DNA from: Tricholoma matsutake
Taxonomy: Eukaryota > Basidiomycota > Agaricomycetes > Agaricales > Tricholomataceae
NCBI GenBank assembly: GCA_026075535.2
Contig: AP026541.1
Location: forward strand, 12,090,001-12,154,000
Length of the DNA: 64,000 nt
Reading direction: 5' to 3'
The notes under the pieces are model-generated. The model saw only the letters and a program-made list of their open reading frames with translations. It searched no databases and had not been told where the DNA came from. The first letter of the stretch is position 1, and the number at the start of each line of letters is the position of its first letter. Shown one piece after another: positions 56,220 through 64,000 of the stretch. The translations under genes and the position numbers were made by a program.

Positions 56220-56635
56220 GGACGGAACGCGGGCCCAAACGACGCAGATCGTGTCGTTTGGGCCCTTTGTAAGTTTTTTTCATTTGGTTTTTGTTTTAAT
56301 AAACTAACTAACTCATTTTTTTAGTTTTCTAGGTTATAATCTACTAGTAACGATGCTACCATTCGCAAACGAGCCAACACGGGCCCAAACGACGCAGATC
56401 GTGTTGTTTGGACCCTACGTAAGTTTTTTTCATTTGGTTTTTGTTTTAATAAACTAACTAACTCATTTTTTTAGTTTTCTAGGTTATAATGTACTAGTAA
56501 TGATGCCACCACCCGCAAACGAGCCAACATGGGCCCAAATGATGCAGATCGCGTCGTTTGGGCCCTATGTGAGTTTTTTTCATTTGCTTTTTGTTCTTAT
56601 AAACTAACTAATTGTAATTTATTGCTTTTTAGGTT
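56220..56635 (+). repeat. Three tandem 150 bp units with intron-like segments
   Basis: Donor-like GTAAGTTTTTTTC or GTGAGTTTTTTTC occurs at 56,269, 56,419 and 56,569, exactly 150 bp apart. Each is preceded by a palindrome of the form GGGCCCAAACGAC ... GTCGTTTGGGCCC and followed by AACTAACTAA, a T tract, and TTTTCTAG or TTTTTAG before GTTATAAT/GTTGTA. Units are highly similar. Confidence 0.75.
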
Positions 56636-56929
56636 GTATACTACTGGGGATGACCTGCCATGATGAAAAATGCGCAACCCACGCCCACGCCCACCTGATC
56701 CCCTCCTCCCCATTCAAATGGGATGTGAGGCTGTCAACATGGGCTAGGAGGGTGCAGAGGGATGCCAGGAGACCCTGGAAGGGGGGTACCTGCCTAGTAA
56801 GCACCCACCAACTTCTGTACCCATGCCATGTCGCACTGATGTGCCCAAACCCCCCCCCCCCCCCCCCCAAAAAAAAAAAAGAAAAAAACAGAAATTCAGA
56901 CAGGGGACAACAGCGACAAACGACGACAA

Positions 56930-57150
56930 GCCACCCACCCCCAGCCTCATGAGCAACTGCTCGTGGGGTGGAACATGGGTGGAACGGCACCCAGGCACAG
57001 GGACAGGAGACGACAACGACACACCACCTGCCCCCAGCCTCATGAGCAACTGCTCGTGGGGTGGATTGTGGGTGGAATGACAATGATGACAAGCCACCTA
57101 CCCCCAGCCTCATGAGCAACTGCTTGTGGGGTGGATCATGGGTGGAAGGA
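56930..57150. repeat. Three hairpin repeats with GCAACTGCTCG cores
   Basis: Copies near 56,937, 57,030 and 57,098 contain CCCCCAGCCTCATGAGCAAC followed by TGCTCGTGGGGTGG; CCACC/GGTGG arms flank a GAGCAACTGCTC palindrome. Equivalent copies occur in copy a at about 3,170, 3,285 and 3,475. Confidence 0.65.
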
Positions 57151-57164
57151 CAGACAACAGCAGG

Positions 57165-57455
57165 GTTGCGTCCCCTCCCCCTCCCCCACACTTTGTGTGG
57201 GGAGGGATTTTTTTTGTATTTTTAATTATTTATTAGTATTGTGCCCCCCCTCCCCCATTTTGCATGGGGGAGGGATTTTTTTCTTCATGTTTATACCTCC
57301 CCCCTCGCGTTCGGCGCGAGGGGTTAGCTTTTTATGTATATAAATAAAACTCCCTCTCGCATCTTGTGAGAGGGAGGATTTTTTGTTTATGTATATAATT
57401 ACAATTATCCCCACTCCCTCGCATTCAATGTGAGGGATGTGGTTAATTAAAAAAA
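57165..57455 (+). repeat. Array of five GC-rich stem-loops, most followed by T runs
   Basis: Stems such as CCCTCCCCCACAC/GTGTGGGGAGGG, CCCTCCCCCAT/ATGGGGGAGGG, CCCCTCGCG/CGCGAGGGG, CCCTCTCGCA/TGTGAGAGGG and CCCTCGCAT/ATGTGAGGG are spaced about 50-65 bp apart. The first four are followed within a few bases by six or more T. The loops and arms differ while the architecture is kept. Confidence 0.7.
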
Positions 57456-57524
57456 TTTGATCTTAACTACTTCGAAAAAAATTAGAGTGTCATGAATAAA
57501 CATTATATTACTATCTAATAATTC

Positions 57525-57612
57525 TCCTGTGGCTCAACTGGTTAAGCACACATGTTTGGTTTGTCATGTGATCACTCTAATCAGGATGTCTTGAGTTCAA
57601 TCCTTACTCTGC
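57525..57612 (+). other. tRNA-like sequence, right side of element M copy c
   Basis: Plus strand: A-box-like TGGCTCAACTGG (57,530-57,541) and B-box GAGTTCAATCC (57,593-57,603). With the left copy on the opposite strand, both point outward. Confidence 0.5.
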
Positions 57613-57859
57613 ACAAATATATTTTGTAGGCACTTTGACAACTTAAGACTTGAAATTTGACTATCCATTAGGCTATATACTCTAAGTTGAGGATCTGGAG
57701 TAACCAGAATCTGGTCAGAATAACCGGAATAACTGGACTCCAATCAGAATAACTGGACTCTGACTGGAATAATTGGACTCCAACCAGAATAACTGGACTC
57801 CAACCAGAATAGGTGGGGGAGGGTAACTTACAGCATATATTCATCAAAATATGTTACCC

Positions 57860-59130
57860 TAAGTGCCAGTGCATTATCACTGCCCTTGTCACTACTGTCA
57901 CTGGTCACTACAATGTACCATTTTTGTATAGATTCTTGTATGGGAAGGGCCCATATGCATTTCTTTAGGTCATGTACAGTGACCATCGCCGATCATGGCA
58001 CCAGTCATTTGCTTAGCTCTGAAGTTGTACACTTATCACCCCCAGTGACATTATCACTACCAGCACTGGTCACTACAATGTACTGTTTTTGCATATCGAT
58101 CATTTCATCAAGTGTATCATCCATCGGACCGTTATGTCCCAACTGGTGACATATGATTTGTAATAACAGCAGTAATTCAAGACCTGTATGCTATAGTCGT
58201 TTGGGCCCATACTGTTTTCCTTTTACTATCATGGGCCCACACAATCATTCCATCAAGTGTATCATTCATATGGGCCCATTTCCCTGTATTATGTTAGGAT
58301 GGGCCCATATGCATTTTCTTAGCTCATGGTATCCTACAGTACCTGGCACTGGTCACTCGCTTAGCTCCATTCTACGCTTATGGCCACCAGCAACTTTATC
58401 ACTAATGGTGTCAGTCACTTCAATGTACTGTTTTTCCATATCCTTGTATCCTCCCACAGTTTTACAGCATGTCATTGCTTTTTGTTATCCATGTTCTTAG
58501 TGACCACTGGCGGCAATTAGCATACAAGTCTAAGAGCTACGGGGTTGTCTTTTCTGGCGCCAGTCACTACAATGTACTGTTTTAGCATATATTCTTTATG
58601 ATTTGTAATAATAGCAGTAATTCAAGTCCAGTCATGTGGGCCCATACCTTTCTCCTTTTACTATTATGTTTTAGCATATATTCTTTATGATTTGTAATAA
58701 CAGCAGTAATTCAAGTCCCGTATACTATAGTCATGTGGGCCCATACTGTTTTCCTTTTACTATCATGGGCCCACATGATCATTCCATCGAGCATATCATT
58801 CATATGGGCCCACTTCCCTGTATTATGTTAGGATGGGCCCATACACATTTTCTTAGCTCATGGGGTTCTACAGTATCCAGCGCCAGTCATTCACTTAGCT
58901 ACAGTGTTATGCTTATGGCCACTGGCAACTTTATCACTAACAGTGTTGGTCACTTCAATGTACTGTTTTTGCATATATCCTTGTATCCTCCTTCCACATT
59001 CCTATAGCATGTTACCACTGCTGTGTTTATTATTTATGTTCTAGTGACCACCGGCAACTAGTAGCATACAATTCTTCATTTAAGAGCTATGCAAAAGACC
59101 AGTGCCGACTTTATCTCTACTGGCATCAGT
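57860..59130. repeat. Right inverted arm of the KDZ transposon, internally duplicated
   Basis: Reverse complement of 31,500-32,340, with the same GGGCCCA blocks. It contains a direct duplication of about 310 bp, 58,150-58,465 and 58,686-58,998, offset about 536 bp. Small ORFs here are not credible. Confidence 0.65.
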
Positions 59131-59289
59131 CACTACAATGTACCATTTTTGCATGGTGACATTTTCACTACCAGCTGTAAAATTGCTGTATATATTGATT
59201 AATTCAATATATACCTCATACTCCATCTATTAATGAAACAACTATGCATATATTGATCAAAATATATACACAAATAGGCTTAGTCTAAA

Positions 59290-59817
59290 CAATATCATGA
59301 TTTTTCATTCAACATAGAATTATGCCGGGGGTGTTGATGCTTTTGAAATTGAGATGGTGGTATCCAGCGGGAGGGGGGACATTTGCATAGTGTCTTTTGA
59401 TGTTGGATCCGGGGAGGTTGAAGTTGCGCATGCATCACTACAAGAGGTGGCATCAGGGATTGTGTTAAGAACTGATCCTAGAGGCTGCTTTGGAATCTGT
59501 CCGGACACTGTGGGTGATGATAGCAGGAGATTGTTGGGTCGATGTGGATTCTGTGGGAGGGGGAATGGAAAGGACTTGGCTTCAGCTTGTAAGAAGCTGT
59601 GCCCTTCACCTCGTCTGGTGTCCTAATTTCAAGTCGAGGTAGGAGTGGGAAAGTGCGGGTAAATGTGGGGAGGAGTATGGAGGGACTTAGGTTGAGTTCA
59701 GATGAGACTAGAACTTCAGAGGGAGACTAGAGGTTGAGTCAAATGTAGTTCAGACTCTTAGAGGACAGGGGTTGGAGTAGAAGGAGGTTTTAGATTGGCA
59801 GGGTAAAGTCGAGTCTA
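59290..59817. other. Unassigned stretch before G5
   Basis: Short open frames exist on both strands (59,354-59,626 plus; 59,320-59,508 minus) but none is recognised and none has convincing structure. Could be older host or transposon sequence. Confidence 0.3.
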
Positions 59818-60159
59818 TGTCAATATATGAACTGGGGAATACAAGGCAAAACTAACTAAGCTTAAATACTGTAGTCCAGAATAATGCAGAACAGGAACGA
59901 AGACTGCGGCAGTGTCTCGACTGCGTAGATAAATTACCTACGGGAGCCGCACAGGAATCCATAGTCAAATTTGCAATAGAGACGGCAGCCTTGGAAAGGC
60001 AGCCGTGGATGCTGTACAAGGTGGCCTGATGCACAGCAGTGTGGGCAGTGCAAGGCGGCCGGGAATGAAATCGGGAGGCATAGACAAAAGTCATGTTTGA
60101 CATGTGGGAAAGAGTCGGATGGATGTGGGTTCCGATTGGGCAAGGAATAGTTCTTGACA
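59818..60159 (-). repeat. G5 3' LTR (putative)
   Basis: In element orientation it would run TGTCAAGAACTATTCC ... CATATATTGACA, 342 bp with TGTCAA/TTGACA inverted ends, placed directly after a polypurine tract. The 5' LTR is beyond the window so this cannot be confirmed. Confidence 0.55.
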
Positions 60160-60174
60160 GTATTTCCCCCTTAG
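60160..60174 (-). promoter_or_regulatory. G5 3' polypurine tract
   Basis: Minus strand CTAAGGGGGAAATAC adjoining the putative LTR start TGTCAAG. AAGGGGGAAATA recurs at 62,954-62,965. Confidence 0.6.
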
Positions 60175-60296
60175 TGCCGAGCCTACGAGGCACGTGAGGG
60201 TTTGAGTCCAAATGAGGAAGTTGGTTGAATTTTCCGAATGCGGTAATTGGTTGAAAAAAATTTCACATTCTTTCCTTCCCCCATCAACTATCAATT

Positions 60297-61284
60297 ATGT
60301 CCCCTCCAGTAGTATCTGCGCAGATCAAATTGGCCATGATGAGGGCTCAACATGAACAGAGGGAGCGGGCAATGAAGGAGCAGATGGAATGGGAGATGAA
60401 GGAGCTGGAGGAAGCAGCAAGGGAGGAGGAATGCCGGGCACAGGAGGTGCAGAAGGCAGCAGAGGAGGCTGCAAAGGCTGAGGAGGCACGTCAGGCAGAG
60501 GTGCAGAAAAAGGAGGCATTGGCCACAAAATGAGCAGAGAAGAAGCGGGCAGCTGCGGCTGCAGGTTTGGAGGATGAGGCTGAGGGGAGCAAGTCCCCCA
60601 AGAAAAAGAAAGTCGCCAAGTCGAAGGCGCAAGTGGGGTCAGAGGAGTTGGAGGGTCCGGTGCGGGTGCAGGCCACATTGCCTTGCAAAAGGTATGTCCT
60701 TGTTTCCCTTTCCAGTCTCTTTTTACTGACAAGTGGCCTAGGTGCAAATATCAAAAGATCACTTGTTTCAAGATGGGTGCAAAGGGACGTGTGTGTGACA
60801 ACTGCACGTGCATCAAACATAAGTGCGAGGAGGTAGTGTGGGAGGGGCCCCTGTGGCAAAACCAGCGGGAACAATGGGGGCGACCGGGGAAAACCTGGAA
60901 ATAATGCAACAAATGATGAAGTTGATAAGGAAGGGGTTTGCTGAGGTGGCTACTGCGGTGCGGGAATCAATGGGGGAGATTTGGGATGCTATGGACCCAG
61001 AGTGGGTGGAGGAAGAAAGTGCCGGGGAGGAGAGCGACAAGGGTGACAAAGAGGTGGAGCAGGCGGTGCGAGAGTCCCGGCGGGAAAGACGCGGGATCCA
61101 AAAATCCAGAGATGAGTGGGAGGCCTTCCAGAGATATCTGGAGAAAAGGCGAGCTGATGATGAGGAGGAGAGTGAGGATGAAGAAGAGGGTGAGGAGGGT
61201 GAAGAGAAGGATGAGGGCAGAGACACAGGCGAAGTTGGGGGAGAGGGAGATGAAGATGGAGAGGGAGAAGCGGTGGTAGTGTAG
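60297..61284 (+). pseudogene. Antisense Zn2Cys6/coiled-coil gene of G5
   Basis: Plus-strand gene opposite to G5 pol. Exon 1 60,297-60,691 encodes a Glu/Ala-rich coiled coil (MEWEMKELEEAAREEE) and a Lys-rich patch (KSPKKKKVAKSK). An intron (60,692-60,741, GTATGT...CTAG, 50 nt) splits the cysteine cluster. Joined, the pattern is C-x2-C-x6-C-x9-C-x2-C-x6-C, exactly the fungal Zn2Cys6 spacing (second half CDNCTCIKHKC). Exon 2 continues with a helical region and an extremely acidic C-terminus (DDEEESEDEEEGEEGEE). Two lesions: TGA at 60,531-60,533 and a one-base deletion near 60,850. It starts about 140 bp inside the LTR and ends 84 bp from the pol stop, the same plan as in family A. Confidence 0.72.
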
Positions 61285-61367
61285 GGACCTGGTTGGGTCC
61301 AAAAAATCTTTTTTCAATAAAATTTGTTCTGAGTTTGGACTGAGTGAATAAGTAATGTGAATAGTCT

Positions 61368-62918
61368 TTAAGCGGGTAATGGTCCAGGTTTCTGCGGGTA
61401 GCGGGTGTGAAAATCCACAATGAGTTCTTGGGCATGGTCAAGTTCCATAACAGGTAGCCAGGAAGTCTCTTCATCGGTTCCCTGGTAACCTTCCCATCGG
61501 ACGAGGTAGAGAATCTTGCAGCGACATTGGTTGTCGACTTTGGAGTCGAGGACTTCAGCAATCTCATATTCGAGCTTGTCATCGATGGTGATCGGAGGAG
61601 GTGGAGGTTGTACTCGATTTGGAATTGTGTTCAGGGAGTGTTTCTCTACTTGAGAGACATGGAAAACAGGGTGAATGGCCCACATGTGATCCAGGAGCCG
61701 CAGGGTGACTGAGTGAGTGCCTGGGCGGGCAATGATTTCAAAGGGGCCATGGTGCTTTTTGGAAAGTTTCTTGGAAGGACGTGTGGTCCGGATAGTTTCC
61801 GCAGTGACATAGGCAGAATCACCAATGTTGAAGTCAGGTGCGGGTGCCCAATGTTTGTCCGCAGGACCTTGATAATGCTCTTGAGCAGCCGCAAGTTGTT
61901 TCCAAAGCTCCTGATGAAGGTCATCTAAGTCGATGACAAACTTGCAGGTGCGCTGTGAAGCTAAGTCGCATTCTGGAAAGACAGAAATGTTTGGGTGATA
62001 GCCCTTGTTGGCAAAGAAAGGGGATATGCCTGTAGAGGCAGAAGGAGCATTGTTGTAGGCAAATTCACCCAAGGGTAAGAGGTGAGACCAGTCATCCTGC
62101 TGATAGTTGCAGAAGATCTGGAGGTACTGCTCCAAGGTCTGATTAAGTCATTCTGTCTGACCATCACCTTGCGGGTGATAACCAGAAGTGAAGTGGATCC
62201 GCATGTTGAGTGCTTTTCCAAGGGAGCAGAAGAAATGGGAGACAAACTTGGATCCCCGGTCACAAGTGACGTGCAATGGAACGCCATGCTTGGAGAAGAC
62301 GTGGAGGATGAACAGGTTGGCTAGTTCTTGGGCTGTGATTTCATTGACAGTTGGGATGAAGATGCCTTGCTTGGTGAGGCGGTCAACAATGACCAGGATA
62401 GCAGTGTGACCATTGGAGTTGGGTAGTTGTTCAATGAAGTCCATGGAGATGGAGTTCCAAGGTCGTTCCAGAACCGGAAGTTGTTTTAGGAACCCATAGG
62501 GCTTGTGTTGAGGCGATTTGGATTGTTTGCAAGTGGTACAGGATTTGCAGAATTCCTGCACAAAGGTGCGGAGGTTTGGCCAGACATATTCCTGGCAGAC
62601 AAGCTGCTGGGTTTTGTTTTGTCCGAAGTGGCCAGAGAGGATGTGATCGTGTTTGTACTGAAGGACCTTGAGGCAAAGATCCGCGACGTCCAGAACATAA
62701 ATCCGGTCGAAGTGGCGGAGAAGACCTGCCTCGTCTATGGTCCAGTTGGGGTTGACAGGTGTCAGAAGATGTGCAGATGATAAAGGGTCAAGGGGTAGGG
62801 AGGTGCGGATGTCGTGGTGAAGTTTCTCAATATCCATGATTACTGCCTGTCGAAGGACGGGTGTGGCCAAATAGGTGGCGCGGAGGGAAGAGGTGAGCTG
62901 TTCCTGTGTGAATACAGG
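61368..62918 (-). pseudogene. pol: G5 integrase and chromodomain
   Basis: Zinc module (HDHILSGHFGQNKT ... CTTCKQSK), then a full catalytic triad: D (SMDFIEQLP), D (TCDRGSKF), E (GDGQTE). A TGA at 62,148-62,150 follows GQTE, where an Arg is expected; the rest (61,368-62,135) has HHGPFEIIARPG and the chromodomain YLVRWEGYQGTDEETSWLP, ending GPLPA. Apart from two TGA stops this Pol looks well preserved. Confidence 0.87.
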
Positions 62919-63983
62919 TCAGAAGTTGGTTGGCTTTACGGAGGCGAAGTCACTATTTCCCCCTTTGCAGTAGACGTCCCAACGTCTAGTGAGTGCGTCT
63001 GGCTTGGCCCCTAGTTTCCTGGGGCGGAAGCGGATGACGAGATTGAACTGGGAAAGGTACTCAGACCAATGGGCCTGGCGGCGGGTGAGCAACTTGGTAG
63101 TGCTGAAGTACTCAAGATTTTTGTGGTCGGTGACCACATCAACTGGGTTCGTGGAACCCTCAAAATACTGCCACCAGTGTTTGAAAGCTTCGAAAATGGA
63201 CAAGAGTTCCTTATCATGGGTGTCATAATTTAGTTCAGCGGGATTGAAGGAGCGGGAATGAAAAGCGACCAGATGGATTTCTCCATCTGCAGTGTAAACC
63301 GAAAGGATAGCTGCTAGGGTGTAGTCGGAAGCGTCAGTTTCGAGTACCATCTGTGAGTCAGGTACCCATTGTGTTAAGATGGGGGCATGGGTGAATTCTT
63401 GTTTGAGCTTTTCAAAAGTGTCGCAGCACTTCTTGTTGAAGTCCCATGGTGCGGATTTCCATGTCAAGCGGGTGAGTGGGATGACAATGTCTGAATAGCC
63501 ATTAATGAAGTGGCAGTAAAAGTTGCAAAAGCCTAAGAAGGATTGAATGTCCTTAACTTTCCTAGGCTCGGGCCAGTCAAGCATGGCTTTGACTTTATCC
63601 TCGGACATCCGCAGTCCATCCGGTGAAAGGATGAAACCCAAATATTTGACGGTGTCTTTGTGGAACTCACATTTCTGTGGAGAGGCGTAAAGTCCATTTT
63701 TCTGGAGACGGTGGAGGACTTCTTTGATGTGAGCCCCATGCTGGGACTTGTCGTCAGAATAGATTAGGATGTCGTCGAGGTATACAATGACACAAACATC
63801 CAGCATGTCACTGAAGATGTTGTTCATAAACCGCTGGAAAGCTGTGGGTGCATTAGTGAGCCCAAAGGGGACCACCAACCACTTGAAGGATCCATAGCGG
63901 GTGCGGAAAGTAGTTTTCCACTCATCACCATCAGCAATGCGGACTAGGTGATAAGTGTGCCGCAAGTCTATTTTGGTGAACAA
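62919..63983 (-). pseudogene. pol: G5 reverse transcriptase (partial) and RNase H
   Basis: Enters from the right window edge. RT: KIDLRHTYHLVRI, FGLTNAPTAFQRFMN, catalytic VYLDDILIYSDD. RNase H: LETDASDYTLAAI, DKELLSIFEAFKHW, VTDHKNLEYF, DALTRRWDVY. It stops at TGA 62,919-62,921 after KPTNF, before PVFTQEQL, again an Arg position. The upstream part of RT, protease and gag lie outside the window; 63,984-64,000 continues the same coding sequence. Confidence 0.88.
62954..62965 (-). promoter_or_regulatory. G5 candidate central polypurine tract
   Basis: AAGGGGGAAATA, identical to the core of the 3' polypurine tract (60,161-60,172), located in codons between RNase H and integrase. Confidence 0.5.
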
Positions 63984-64000
63984 GTGGGCTTTGTGGGGAG

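Larger units (their letters stand above)
55661..57832. mobile_element. Element M, copy c (complete)
   Basis: 2,172 bp. Left GTACTTTACACTCCCCCACC and right GGTGGGGGAGGGTAACTTAC are inverted repeats (17 of 20, extending by TATTC.GGTTGGA on both sides). GCATATATT is duplicated (55,650-55,658 and 57,833-57,841). A related unoccupied sequence, GCATATATTGATCAAAATAT, lies near 59,247. Contents in order: subterminal repeats, tRNA-like block (minus), CCA-rich tract, three 150 bp intron-like units, hairpin repeats, a C20/A12 tract near 56,855, five stem-loop/T-run units, tRNA-like block (plus), and 20 bp AGAATAACTGGACTCCAACC repeats. No protein gene identified. Confidence 0.72.

Noticed and set aside
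57165..57455. Bacterial rho-independent terminators
   Set aside because: They look alike, but the setting (introns, LTR elements, KDZ) is eukaryotic, so they are treated as transposon structures.
57525..57612. A genuine tRNA gene
   Set aside because: A and B boxes are present but I could not fold a full acceptor stem and anticodon arm; position inside transposon ends favours a tRNA-derived relic.
57690..57822. CRISPR-like array of 20 bp repeats
   Set aside because: The repeats are contiguous without spacers and lie at a transposon terminus in a fungal genome.
57860..59130. Host genes suggested by 60-115 codon ORFs
   Set aside because: The ORFs lie in duplicated, inverted noncoding arm sequence and are not conserved between the two arm copies.
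60989..61582. Minus-strand ORFs over the acidic region of the G5 antisense gene
   Set aside because: They are Ser/Leu/Pro-rich complements of a Glu/Asp-rich coding region and run past the pol stop; no domain.

Overview
The window looks like basidiomycete DNA, most likely Agaricomycetes. The reasons are a KDZ-type transposase with a CxC2-like cysteine cluster, fungal chromodomain Gypsy elements, a UBN2/GAG-pre-integrase type Copia, and spliceosomal introns of about 50-60 nt. No ordinary host housekeeping gene could be recognised. Essentially the whole 64 kb is a nest of transposons. All names (family A, G2-G5, Cop1, KDZ1, element M) are mine.

Layout. 1-4,755: broken plus-strand pieces of Gypsy family A in permuted order, split by element M (2,693-3,993). 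4,794-5,379: second, truncated element M. 5,380-5,804: isolated G2 LTR. 5,805-18,256: minus-strand family A copy A2, interrupted by a plus-oriented solo family A LTR (7,735-14,973), which is itself split by a complete chromovirus G2 (7,946-13,994, TSD GAAAC). 18,257-19,403: family A LTR. 19,404-22,480: 5'-truncated plus-strand chromovirus G3, then a SINE-like unit. 23,161-28,916: complete minus-strand chromovirus G4 (233 bp LTRs). 29,400-31,241: repeats and an unrecognised gene. 31,500-59,130: a large decayed KDZ transposon with long inverted arms, a transposase and an unrecognised accessory gene. It is split by a Copia (34,852-49,977, TSD GAAGC), which is itself split by the full-length family A copy A3 (38,319-48,047, TSD GTGT). 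A diverged family A-like LTR, a small TIR element (52,318-52,803) and a complete element M (55,661-57,832) also sit in it. 59,818-64,000: 3' part of minus-strand chromovirus G5.

Most interesting system. Two different Gypsy lineages (family A and G5) each carry, between the integrase end and the 3' LTR, an extra spliced gene on the opposite strand. It is tail-to-tail with pol and starts about 140-150 bp inside the LTR. Each encodes a coiled-coil, highly charged protein with a fungal Zn2Cys6-like six-cysteine cluster. In A3 this gene is fully open (401 aa in four exons) although the polyprotein around it is wrecked. Both lineages also have a second copy of their polypurine tract between RNase H and integrase, as expected for a central plus-strand primer. 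G2 looks self-primed.

Decay. Most interrupting stops are TGA where relatives or the family pattern have Arg (CGA). Several catalytic Asp/Glu codons were lost by the matching G-to-A change after a C. This points to CpG transition, probably methylation driven. All alignments were made by eye, so percentages and some exact edges are approximate.
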